IMG/VR virus record: IMGVR_UViG_3300042890_001488
Coordinates: 1 to 37,912 of that record
Reading direction: 5' to 3' (one strand)
Length of the DNA stretch: 37,912 bases
Source: a virus
This document shows, piece after piece, positions 1 to 5,821 of this stretch. How positions within the stretch are numbered: position 1 is the stretch's first letter; every line of letters starts with the position of its first letter. A program made the position numbers and the translations under genes. The notes under the pieces were generated by a model. That model saw only the letters and a list, made by a program, of their open reading frames with translations. It was not told the DNA's origin and searched no databases.

Positions 1-127
1 GCCTGTAAGAGTGTGAGCCTGTAAGAGTGTGAGCCTGTAAGAGTGTGAGCCTGTAAGAGTGTGAGCCTGTAAGAGTGTGAGCCTGTAAGAGTGTGAGCCT
101 GTAAGAGTGTGAGCCTGTAAGAGTGTG
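1..127. repeat. 16-bp tandem repeat array
   Basis: Eight head-to-tail copies of GCCTGTAAGAGTGTGA; the last lacks its final base. All visible copies are identical, and the array may continue beyond the left edge. A 16-bp period cannot keep a reading frame, so it is not a coding repeat. It lies just past the terminator of the leftward operon. The role is unknown: a protein-binding array, a recombination site or a spacer are all possible. Confidence 0.95.
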
Positions 128-141
128 CAAATTATAAGGCA

Positions 142-170
142 CAAAAAAACCCCGCTATTTCTAACGGGGT
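142..170 (-). terminator. Intrinsic terminator of the leftward small-gene operon
   Basis: A 6-bp stem ACCCCG (149-154) / CGGGGT (165-170) has a 10-nt loop. On the minus strand it is followed by a run of T (the A-run at 143-149 on the plus strand). It sits 64 bases past the last leftward gene, so it probably ends that operon. Confidence 0.8.
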
Positions 171-233
171 GGCATTACTAAAAAATGTTTACGTTTGTGC
201 GAGAATTGAAAAGGTTGTCTATTGGTTTTTTTG

Positions 234-365
234 TTAACTTTCTTTAAAATCGTACTTAATTACGTATTTATTATTTAAAGTTTTTATTATTTTACAATTG
301 CATTTCATTAAACTAACTCTTTTTAATGCCTCTTTTTTTGTTTTAAATTCTATACTACTATACAT
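234..365 (-). CDS. Small unknown protein (43 aa)
   Basis: A 43-residue basic protein (MYSSIEFKTKKEALKR...), rich in lysine, with a Cys-Asn-Cys near the middle. Its ATG overlaps the stop of the preceding gene by 8 bases, the same arrangement seen twice more in this operon, which supports it as real and translationally coupled. It is the last gene before the terminator. No family recognised. Confidence 0.6.
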   Translation of the reverse strand: MYSSIEFKTKKEALKRVSLMKCNCKIIKTLNNKYVIKYDFKES

Positions 366-705
366 TTTTTAATTTAATTAGGGTTAAATTTCTTTTTATT
401 GCATCGTTTGGGTTTCTATTGAAAAATTCAATTTCGCTTAGTATAGAACCATATCCAAAAATATCATTATTAATAGTGTAGACCGTTTGACATTTGGCAA
501 AATTAACGCTTTGCACCCGTGCAAAAGTTGGGCAAAATTGCATATTGTCGCCTATTGTTGTGACCTCATAAATGCAAAAGTTTTTGTCGAATGTACTTAT
601 TCTAATTTTTGGCGTCTTATTTATATGTCGCATTCTATCGGCTAAAAATTTTTTTAATTCCGTTTTTGTCAAAATTTTATTTAAATTATTCATAAGTTTA
701 TACAT
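358..705 (-). CDS. Hypothetical protein (115 aa)
   Basis: A soluble basic protein with no recognised domain. It has an N-terminal lysine-rich helix (about residues 5-25) and a mixed beta-like centre. The ATG at 705 overlaps the stop of the upstream 35-aa gene by 8 bases; an in-frame ATG at 693 is the alternative start. It is a member of the leftward operon of unknown small proteins. Confidence 0.75.
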   Translation of the reverse strand: MYKLMNNLNKILTKTELKKFLADRMRHINKTPKIRISTFDKNFCIYEVTTIGDNMQFCPTFARVQSVNFAKCQTVYTINNDIFGYGSILSEIEFFNRNPNDAIKRNLTLIKLKNV

Positions 706-805
706 TTAAAATTAATCCTATCATTGCTATAATTCCATAAATACTACCTATTATTCCAAAAGCCATAAGGTAGACTAAAAATGCGGGAGGTTGTTCGTTA
801 TTCAT
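698..805 (-). CDS. Membrane microprotein (35 aa)
   Basis: After a short polar start (MNNEQPPAF) residues 10-34 are almost wholly hydrophobic (LVYLMAFGIIGSIYGIIAMI), so this is a one-helix membrane peptide. The ATG overlaps the upstream stop by 8 bases and the stop overlaps the next start by 8 bases. It is preceded by the leader AAAAACCTTAAAAAATG that is shared with two other genes of the operon. Function unknown; an anti-host or membrane-modulating role is only a guess. Confidence 0.6.
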   Translation of the reverse strand: MNNEQPPAFLVYLMAFGIIGSIYGIIAMIGLILNV

Positions 806-1061
806 TTTTTAAGGTTTTTAATTCTATTAAATTAGTTTCGTATAAGTTATTTTTAATCATTAGATTAAATTTTGCGTTTGCGGTCTCTATTGTTTTAAAT
901 AAACCATTTGAACAAAAGGGACTTTTTGTAGTCTCATAGACCGCGAAACTATTGCCATTTTTATAGGGCTTTATTAATTTAATTAAGTTAATATTTGAAC
1001 CGTCGGCAAAATTTGCATACTTAATTAAAGGACTGTTAAAAACTCGTTTAGGTAGTATCAT
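798..1061 (-). CDS. Hypothetical protein (87 aa)
   Basis: A small soluble protein with no recognised family. Residues 40-75 (YETTKSPFCSNGLFKTIETANAKFNL) resemble a short alpha/beta fold. The start overlaps the upstream stop as ATGA and the end overlaps the 35-aa gene, so it is translationally coupled inside the operon. Confidence 0.75.
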   Translation of the reverse strand: MILPKRVFNSPLIKYANFADGSNINLIKLIKPYKNGNSFAVYETTKSPFCSNGLFKTIETANAKFNLMIKNNLYETNLIELKTLKNE

Positions 1062-1663
1062 TGTTTTGTTGTTATATCGTTAAAATTATAAGCCTGTAAC
1101 ATTACATAATCAAAATTACCGTCATATAAACTATCTACTATATCGAAACCCTCATTTTCACAAATGAAATTCAAAATAGAGTGTATTTCGTTGTGGTCTA
1201 ATTGTTTAAAATTCTCCATTCTGTCAAGCCAAAAATCGAGGTCATACTCATAAAAAGAGTTAAAACCGTCACGGCTTTTGTGGTTCTCAATCAAATGTTT
1301 TTCAAACTCCTCTAAATTATTATTAATATATTTTCGTATATTTTTAGGGTTCACGTCGATTTTACATTCTATTAAATCATTTGTAAAATTGTAATATTTC
1401 GGACTATGTAAGGCTATAAATTCAATCGATTTAATAATGTCTAATTCAATTAAAAAGTCTTCGACACAGTTACAAAGTTGTATATTTAATTCACTGTAAT
1501 AGGTTTTATAGTCCCATTCTATTAAATCATCGTTTTCTAATTCATTCAAACCGTTTTCGGTTCTAATTTCGTTAATATAGTCTAATTCGCTTGACGTGTC
1601 TACATCGTCAAAAATACTACCATAGTAACCATAAAAAGCGGGTAAATTTGTGTTAAGTATCAT
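1058..1663 (-). CDS. Acidic hypothetical protein (201 aa)
   Basis: The largest gene of the leftward operon. The protein is strongly acidic and rich in Asp, Glu, Asn and Tyr, with a mainly helical C-terminal half. Residues 6-60 (LPAFYGYYGSIFDDVD...) recall the N-terminus of phage antirestriction or host-interaction proteins, but no family can be assigned by eye. Highly acidic small phage proteins can act as DNA mimics; that is a speculation for this one. Confidence 0.8.
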   Translation of the reverse strand: MILNTNLPAFYGYYGSIFDDVDTSSELDYINEIRTENGLNELENDDLIEWDYKTYYSELNIQLCNCVEDFLIELDIIKSIEFIALHSPKYYNFTNDLIECKIDVNPKNIRKYINNNLEEFEKHLIENHKSRDGFNSFYEYDLDFWLDRMENFKQLDHNEIHSILNFICENEGFDIVDSLYDGNFDYVMLQAYNFNDITTKQ

Positions 1664-1665
1664 AA

Positions 1666-2043
1666 TTATATATTTTTAAAAAGTTCGTTAATTTCGTTTT
1701 CGTACTGGTAAAATTGGTCACTTGAATTAAAACTAGCCAATAAACTAGCTAATAACTCACTATTAATATTTTTAAGTTCGTACCCATATTGTAAGGCGAT
1801 TTCAATTGATTCCATTAGACTAGGGTCGTTTTCTTTTAGATACTGGATTGCATCGCTGTAATATATAATTTCAATATCAAATCCATTATTATCGTCAATA
1901 GCTTCGTATATGCTATCAAATGGTTTTTCTAAATCTATATCCTGTAAATTGATATAAGATAAAATTTCTATTTTCGTGTCGTTTTCAATTTCGGTTAAAA
2001 AATCCACTATTTTTTGCGTTTGCGTTTCGTTTAATGTTTTCAT
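1666..2043 (-). CDS. Acidic hypothetical protein (125 aa)
   Basis: An acidic, probably helical soluble protein with no recognised domain. Its composition resembles that of the following gene (Asp/Glu/Asn/Ile rich). It is preceded by the AAAAACCTT-N5-ATG leader shared with two other genes, and it ends 2 bases before the start of the next gene. Confidence 0.78.
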   Translation of the reverse strand: MKTLNETQTQKIVDFLTEIENDTKIEILSYINLQDIDLEKPFDSIYEAIDDNNGFDIEIIYYSDAIQYLKENDPSLMESIEIALQYGYELKNINSELLASLLASFNSSDQFYQYENEINELFKNI

Positions 2044-2056
2044 TTTTTAAGGTTTT

Positions 2057-2170
2057 TTATATTGTTGTTAATATTGCTATTGTTATTCCGTTTTTTGTTA
2101 CAAAAATTTGTTTTTTAGGTTCTATATATTTAGTATAGTCTATTTTTTTAGGTTTAGGAAATTTTATCAT
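2057..2170 (-). CDS. Small unknown protein (37 aa)
   Basis: A short ORF with an N-terminal Lys/Pro-rich stretch (MIKFPKPKKIDYTKYIEPKK) and a hydrophobic end. It is packed between neighbours with 1-13 base gaps in the same operon. No family recognised. Confidence 0.45.
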   Translation of the reverse strand: MIKFPKPKKIDYTKYIEPKKQIFVTKNGITIAILTTI

Positions 2171-2171
2171 T

Positions 2172-2261
2172 TTATCTAAGTATTAAATTGATTAAAAAAT
2201 ATGCTGCAATTATTGCAACAGTTAAAATTTGCGGGGCTTGTTTTGATAGATAGTTTTTCAT
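2172..2261 (-). CDS. Membrane microprotein (29 aa)
   Basis: MKNYLSKQAPQ is followed by an uninterrupted hydrophobic helix (ILTVAIIAAYFLINLIL) and a terminal Arg. It sits 1 base from each neighbour. Small size limits certainty, but tight packing and a clean membrane helix argue that it is translated. Confidence 0.45.
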   Translation of the reverse strand: MKNYLSKQAPQILTVAIIAAYFLINLILR

Positions 2262-2262
2262 T

Positions 2263-2358
2263 TTATTTATATTGTATTGGGGTTAATAAATGAATTGTAA
2301 CAATAGTTACTAAAATAATTGTAAAAAATAAGGCTGTTTTAAATGTTTGTGTTTTCAT
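2263..2358 (-). CDS. Membrane microprotein (31 aa), first gene of the operon
   Basis: A short basic start is followed by a hydrophobic helix (about residues 9-27, ALFFTIILVTIVTIHLL). It is the first gene after the leftward promoter and carries the leader AAAAAACCTT-N6-ATG. Function unknown. Confidence 0.5.
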   Translation of the reverse strand: MKTQTFKTALFFTIILVTIVTIHLLTPIQYK

Positions 2359-2404
2359 TTTATTAAGGTTTTTTATAGGTTGCTTTATTGCTTCCTTTCT
2401 TCTA

Positions 2405-2412
2405 CAAATATA
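2405..2412 (-). promoter_or_regulatory. Leftward promoter -7 box (TATATTTG)
   Basis: The minus strand reads TATATTTG, an exact match to the Bacteroidetes TAnnTTTG box, 46 bases before the first leftward ATG. A clear TTTG at -33 is not seen. Confidence 0.5.
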
Positions 2413-2674
2413 CGTCAATAGTTTGATTAATAAACTACTTTTATCAATTATTTTGTAACATTTATAGCCTTTTTTGTTACATTCATAACAATTTATATTT
2501 TTGGGTTATTTTTTCGATAGCTTTTTTAGTCAATTTAAGGCAATAAAAAACTTTTTTGGTATATTGATACGTTTTGATTAAAACAATGCTTTAAACAAGC
2601 TAAAAATCATTTTGATGTTTTTTGTAACATTTTGTTATATTTGTAACATTTTGTAATTTTTCACTTTTTTACCC

Positions 2675-2818
2675 ACCGACCAAACGGAACTAACCCCACC
2701 GACCAAACGGAACTAACCCCACCGACCAAACGGAACTAACCCCACCGACCAAACGGAACTAACCCCACCGACCAAACGGAACTAACCCCACCGACCAAAC
2801 GGAACTAACCCCACCGAC
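2675..2818. repeat. 23-bp tandem repeat array (iteron-like)
   Basis: Six perfect copies of a 23-bp unit that begins ACCGACCAAACGG and ends AACTAACCCC, plus a 6-base partial copy. The period is about two helical turns and no frame is kept. The array is much more GC-rich than its flanks. It lies between divergent transcription units next to an AT-rich stretch, as expected for iterons bound by an initiator. Confidence 0.95.
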
Positions 2819-2852
2819 ATAAAAGAAATTAGGATATATAAATATTATTTTG

Positions 2853-2860
2853 TATCTTTG
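2853..2860 (+). promoter_or_regulatory. Rightward promoter -7 box (TATCTTTG)
   Basis: An exact TAnnTTTG box right after the 23-bp array, about 92 bases before the HNH gene. There is no TTTG at -33. Confidence 0.45.
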
Positions 2861-2870
2861 TTTTAGTATT

Positions 2871-2925
2871 GTCGCTGATACAAATAAAAATTTAATAAAA
2901 TTCCTGCATTGATATAGACAGCGAC
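2871..2925 (+). promoter_or_regulatory. Inverted repeat in the 5' leader of the first HNH gene
   Basis: GTCGCTG (2871-2877) pairs with CAGCGAC (2919-2925) around a 41-nt AT-rich loop, between the predicted promoter and the HNH start. It could be a leader hairpin or an operator. Confidence 0.45.
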
Positions 2926-2951
2926 CTATTGATATGTGGGTTTTTTGTATT

Positions 2952-3428
2952 ATGGAAGAAGTATATAAAGATGTTGTTGGGTACGAAGGAATTTATCAAG
3001 TTTCTAATTTTGGTAATGTTAAATCCTGTAAAACTAATTTAATTAGGAGTCCTTATTTAGAGAAAAGCGGATATTATTCACTTAGACTATATATTAATAG
3101 CATTGGAAATACAAGAACTATTCATCAATTAGTTGCAGAATCATTTTTAAATCATAAAAGATGCGGATATAAATTAGTAGTAAATCATATTGACTTTGAT
3201 AAATCTAATAATAAAGTGGACAATTTAGAAATAATAACAAATAGAGAAAATTCTAATAGAAAACATATTGAATCATCTTCTAAATATGTAGGTGTCCACT
3301 GGAATACAAAAGATAAAAAATGGAAATCAACTATAAGAATAAATGGAAAATCTAAATTTTTAGGATATTTTATAACTGAATTAGAAGCATCAGAAGCATA
3401 TAAAGAAGCATTGTTAAACTTTTGTTAA
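2952..3428 (+). CDS. NUMOD4-HNH-AP2 homing endonuclease (copy 1)
   Basis: A freestanding homing endonuclease of the type common in phages. It has a NUMOD4 motif at the N-terminus (YKDVVGYEGIYQVSNFGNVKS), then an HNH_3 nuclease core (NHIDFDKSNNKVDNLE) and a C-terminal AP2-like DNA-binding domain (SSKYVGVHWNTKDKKW...GYF). The family cleaves DNA site-specifically and spreads into homologous sites. I chose the ATG at 2952 (MEEVYKD) because it matches the N-termini of the other copies; the ATG at 2934 would add an odd hydrophobic hexapeptide. About 158 aa. It is the first gene of the rightward region and close kin to the copy at 9624. Confidence 0.93.
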   Translation: MEEVYKDVVGYEGIYQVSNFGNVKSCKTNLIRSPYLEKSGYYSLRLYINSIGNTRTIHQLVAESFLNHKRCGYKLVVNHIDFDKSNNKVDNLEIITNRENSNRKHIESSSKYVGVHWNTKDKKWKSTIRINGKSKFLGYFITELEASEAYKEALLNFC

Positions 3429-3433
3429 TGTAG

Positions 3434-3463
3434 TTTGTAATCCAAATAGTCGCCATATATTTG
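3434..3463 (+). promoter_or_regulatory. Promoter TTTG-N18-TATATTTG
   Basis: Both Bacteroidetes elements are present with 18-base spacing, 18 bases before the 51-aa gene. The -33 region (TTTGTAATCCAAATA) matches that of the SSB promoter at 10113 in 14 of 15 bases. Confidence 0.75.
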
Positions 3464-3481
3464 CAGAAGAAAATAATAATT

Positions 3482-3637
3482 ATGAGAACATATTACGCAA
3501 GTTCAGAAAACGGATATTACAGATTTGTAGCAAAAAACATATCAGAAGCAAAACACTGGGTTATAAATCATTTAGACAGTTCAAAAGAATGGATTGTAGG
3601 TGAGATTATAAACCCAACAGATATAAACCCCAATTAA
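3482..3637 (+). CDS. Small unknown protein (51 aa)
   Basis: MRTYYASSENGYYRFVAKNI... is a compact protein with a predicted beta hairpin, a helix (ISEAKHWVINHL) and a beta strand (SKEWIVGEII), and then a Pro/Asn tail. It follows a strong promoter directly and so is probably a highly expressed early protein. No family recognised. The gap after it (3638-3824) holds only a possible 19-aa ORF at 3668-3727 that I do not call. Confidence 0.6.
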   Translation: MRTYYASSENGYYRFVAKNISEAKHWVINHLDSSKEWIVGEIINPTDINPN

Positions 3638-3812
3638 CAAAAAGGAATCTATATAAAAGATATATCGATGGCGGTGTATATGCGTGAGTCAAAGTTAGGT
3701 GTTAATCAATGGGGAAAATATTCATAAGCCTAACAAATATACATATTCTTTGGCGTTTCGGAAAGACGAAAAAATATAACCCTTATAGCATTAATTTGTT
3801 GTAAGGGTTTCT

Positions 3813-3820
3813 TATATTTG
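3813..3820 (+). promoter_or_regulatory. Promoter -7 box TATATTTG, 4 nt before ATG
   Basis: TATATTTG is followed by CAAT and the ATG of the next gene at 3825. Transcription from it would start at or beside the ATG, giving a leaderless message. A TTTG lies 14 bases upstream, shorter than usual spacing. Confidence 0.5.
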
Positions 3821-3824
3821 CAAT

Positions 3825-4103
3825 ATGACAGAAGAAAAATTATTAGAAATAGCTAAAAATAATCAAACCATACTGGACAGTAAGGAAATTGATATTGACT
3901 TTGTAAACCTGACAAGGCAACTTATGCACTCAACTGCTGTTGACTACTTCAATTGGAAGAAGCGGACAGTTCTACTTAAAAGAATTAGCTGGAAAACCAA
4001 TACAACCGATGAGGTTATGAATATAGTCGAAAGAGGTTTGGCTCAAATGAAGTACGACACCAAATCTGAAGTGGACATTAACCTATTGAAGTTCTTTAGA
4101 TAG
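3825..4103 (+). CDS. Hypothetical protein (92 aa)
   Basis: A helical, basic soluble protein (MTEEKLLEIAKNNQTILDS...). The C-terminal half (TTDEVMNIVERGLAQMKYDT) looks helical and could contact nucleic acid, but no domain is recognised. It has its own predicted promoter 4 bases before the ATG and is followed by two leftward genes, so it may be a single-gene transcript. Confidence 0.75.
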   Translation: MTEEKLLEIAKNNQTILDSKEIDIDFVNLTRQLMHSTAVDYFNWKKRTVLLKRISWKTNTTDEVMNIVERGLAQMKYDTKSEVDINLLKFFR

Positions 4104-4120
4104 CCACCGAGTAAAGGCAG

Positions 4121-4489
4121 TTATTTACATTTACATTCAACTACATTGTATGAATTATTTGTAGTTGATGATGTTGTTCCGCTAAAAGTATTTGCATACA
4201 ATCCTAATTCCTCATCAGCCTTCATAATATCAATTATGTGTTGCTTAGATTTTAGCTTCTCAATATATAAAATACCATCAAACATTTCTTCTTGGAGATG
4301 TTGTAGCCATTCTAAGGTACTTAAATCTTTTCTATCCATCGTAGTGCCGTATTTAGCAATTCCTACCTCAGAACGCTCTTTAAATCGATTTACAACGCTT
4401 TCTACAATTGTATCTTTGACTACTTCAGGTTCTTTATAAGGTTTTGCTTCAGTTCCAAAGTAAACCATTCCAGTGTGACTTATACTCAT
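4121..4489 (-). CDS. MazG-like phage protein (122 aa, tentative)
   Basis: The middle of the protein (KYGTTMDRKDLSTLEWLQHLQEEMFDGILYIEKL, roughly residues 45-80) matches a phage protein type with the pattern YGxTxxRxDLSxLEWLxHLQEExxDxxxYxExL. The EE-x2-D signature resembles the metal-binding helix of all-alpha NTP pyrophosphatases (MazG/dUTPase superfamily), which hydrolyse nucleotide triphosphates. The other helices are not verifiable by eye. The C-terminus is Ser/Thr/Asn rich and ends ECKCK. The start overlaps the upstream gene as ATGA. The function is an inference. Confidence 0.65.
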   Translation of the reverse strand: MSISHTGMVYFGTEAKPYKEPEVVKDTIVESVVNRFKERSEVGIAKYGTTMDRKDLSTLEWLQHLQEEMFDGILYIEKLKSKQHIIDIMKADEELGLYANTFSGTTSSTTNNSYNVVECKCK

Positions 4490-4782
4490 ATTTCTTCTAA
4501 TATTATATATTCTCCATTTTTAGCTTGACCACTTATTTTTCCTTCTGTAATATTAACAGGATTAGATTTAACAAACATTTCTTTGGACATACTTAAAAAA
4601 GTATATTTCTTATACTTAGACTTTAATAATAATAAATCCAAATAGAAGTCAGTGTCCACTGTAATTACAGCATCAGTTTCGTATTCTATATAATTATCAT
4701 AGTGTAACACATAACCATCTATATAAACTAAGTTGTTTTCTTGTTTAAATGGTTTTGTTTTTAAATAAAAGTAAACAATCAT
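4486..4782 (-). CDS. Hypothetical protein (98 aa)
   Basis: A small, beta-rich soluble protein (MIVYFYLKTKPFKQENNLVY...), first gene of a two-gene leftward unit with the MazG-like gene. A predicted -7 box lies 7 bases before its ATG. It is an island of leftward transcription within the rightward early region. No family recognised. Confidence 0.7.
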   Translation of the reverse strand: MIVYFYLKTKPFKQENNLVYIDGYVLHYDNYIEYETDAVITVDTDFYLDLLLLKSKYKKYTFLSMSKEMFVKSNPVNITEGKISGQAKNGEYIILEEI

Positions 4783-4789
4783 ATTGCTA

Positions 4790-4797
4790 CAAAGATA
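4790..4797 (-). promoter_or_regulatory. Leftward promoter -7 box (TATCTTTG), 7 nt before ATG
   Basis: The minus strand reads TATCTTTG, then TAGCAAT and ATG. An exact box match, very short leader, no evident -33 element. Confidence 0.45.
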
Positions 4798-4905
4798 CTA
4801 AATTATATTTTAATATTTATATATATTTATTATTATTATTATTTGTAGGAAATATATATATATAAATGGCTATTATTAAAAAAACTAAAAAAAAATAGAA
4901 AATAG

Positions 4906-4946
4906 ACCCCCCCCCTATTTCTTGATACACTTTTTAGGGGGGGGGT
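4906..4946. repeat. C9/G9 stem-loop in an AT-rich intergenic gap
   Basis: A perfect 12-bp stem: A C9 TA (4906-4917) pairs with TA G9 T (4935-4946) around a 17-nt loop. It lies in the 319-base gap 4783-5101 between divergent genes; the rest of that gap is AT repeats, A-runs and a T9 tract at 4963-4971. Both 3' flanks are T-rich, so it could terminate transcription in either direction, but nine consecutive C and G pairs are unusual for a terminator. Confidence 0.85.
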
Positions 4947-5045
4947 GTAAAAACGCACTTTTTTTTTATAAAAATTGAAATATGGCACTTATCAATACTT
5001 TTTTCCTACAAAACACTACTTTTATGTTAAAGTTTTCTAAATTAT

Positions 5046-5076
5046 TTTGTGGATTAATATAACTTATATAGATTTG
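5046..5076 (+). promoter_or_regulatory. Promoter TTTG-N19-TAGATTTG
   Basis: Both Bacteroidetes elements are present with 19-base spacing, 25 bases before the GTG of the next gene. It probably drives the long rightward operon that starts at 5102. Confidence 0.7.
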
Positions 5077-5101
5077 TACTCGAAGTCAAGGAAACAAATT
5101 T

Positions 5102-5368
5102 GTGGCAGACTTTAAATATATTCTTATGGAAGAACAATTAGGAACTGCATTAGAAAATCTTATTGATTATGCAGAAACAGAGTACAACGATGATATTTTA
5201 AATTCGTTGATTGAAGAAATTAATGGTATTGCTGGAACAATTGATAGAGTTAATAGAGCTATTAATGACATTGAGGAAGAACTTATTTTTGGTGACCTTA
5301 ATTTAGAAACCGCAGTAAAACTTGACAAATTAAAAACAAAATTAACCTTAGAAATATCAAGACTATAA
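5102..5368 (+). CDS. Acidic coiled-coil hypothetical protein (88 aa)
   Basis: An acidic, fully helical protein with heptad-like leucine and isoleucine spacing (about residues 35-88), so a coiled coil is likely. The GTG at 5102 is used here; an ATG at 5126 (MEEQLGTALEN) would give 80 aa and is equally plausible. The stop overlaps the next start by one base. First gene of the main rightward operon. Confidence 0.7.
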   Translation: MADFKYILMEEQLGTALENLIDYAETEYNDDILNSLIEEINGIAGTIDRVNRAINDIEEELIFGDLNLETAVKLDKLKTKLTLEISRL

Positions 5369-5556
5369 TGGAAGAAGTAATCCTACAACAAATAGAATCA
5401 TTAGAATTAATAATGAATAGCCAACAAAGAAGATTAGATATTGCTACAAATCATTTAAAAGAATTAGCTAAAATTGAAGCAAATTTTATTACCTTTGGTT
5501 CGTTATCATCAGAAGAACAATTAGATAAACAATTAATCCTATCACAATACTTATAA
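5368..5556 (+). CDS. Small helical hypothetical protein (62 aa)
   Basis: A helical protein (MEEVILQQIESLELIMNSQQRRLD...) with a coiled-coil-like N-terminal half. It shares one base with the stop of each neighbour (TAATG), typical of coupled phage genes. No family recognised. Confidence 0.7.
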   Translation: MEEVILQQIESLELIMNSQQRRLDIATNHLKELAKIEANFITFGSLSSEEQLDKQLILSQYL

Positions 5557-5663
5557 TGAAAGAGATAAAAAGATTTGACAAATGGATGAGAAAAATAGTA
5601 CAATCCATTCACTACCACGACAACGAACAAATGTGCAACGCTTACGAAAGAATTAAGAAATGA
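5556..5663 (+). CDS. Small basic protein (35 aa)
   Basis: MKEIKRFDKWMRKIVQSIHY... is a short helical peptide coupled to the upstream gene by TAATG and overlapping the next gene by ATGA. Both junctions support translation. Function unknown. Confidence 0.55.
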   Translation: MKEIKRFDKWMRKIVQSIHYHDNEQMCNAYERIKK

Positions 5664-5821
5664 AGAACGGATATAAAGTTAATCAAGTAATAGGCAACGG
5701 TTCATTTATAGAAGTATATAATTGGAGTAACTTAAACGAAGTAGGTCACTTTAGATTTTATATAATGCCTAAAAAACATAGTAGTAATTTAGTAGGAATT
5801 TGGAAACTAAAAAACAAATGA
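5660..5821 (+). CDS. Small hypothetical protein (53 aa)
   Basis: A beta-rich basic protein (MKNGYKVNQVIGNGSFIEVY...) located between two ATGA overlaps, the second with the exonuclease. No family recognised. Confidence 0.6.
   Translation: MKNGYKVNQVIGNGSFIEVYNWSNLNEVGHFRFYIMPKKHSSNLVGIWKLKNK

Larger units (their letters stand above)
2359..2951. other. Divergent non-coding control region
   Basis: About 590 bases without a credible gene separate the leftward operon from the rightward early region. From left to right it holds a leftward -7 box, a very AT-rich stretch with several TGTAACA/TGTTACA boxes (including TTTGTAACATTTTGT repeated exactly at 2621-2635 and 2640-2654, a 19-base period), a 23-bp tandem array, and a rightward -7 box with an inverted repeat. 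An iteron array beside an AT-rich segment between divergent promoters fits a replication origin or main control region; this is an inference. Confidence 0.6.

Noticed and set aside
2441-2660. Possible genes in the AT-rich control region
   Set aside because: Frames on both strands are broken by frequent stops and no start is coupled to a neighbour.
1-2820. CRISPR arrays
   Set aside because: Both tandem arrays lack spacers; the units are contiguous.
2934-2951. Longer start for the first HNH gene
   Set aside because: It adds MWVFCI, which no other copy has; the ATG at 2952 aligns with the others.
3668-3727. 19-aa ORF in the gap after the 51-aa gene
   Set aside because: Too short, with no coupling or recognisable sequence; left uncalled.
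3756-3771. Hairpin TTTCG-GAAAGA-CGAAA as a terminator
   Set aside because: Only five base pairs, AT-flanked and without a T-run on the plus strand.
4146-4439. Open frame on the plus strand opposite the MazG-like gene
   Set aside because: The minus-strand frame has the family pattern and the coupled start; this one is its antisense shadow.
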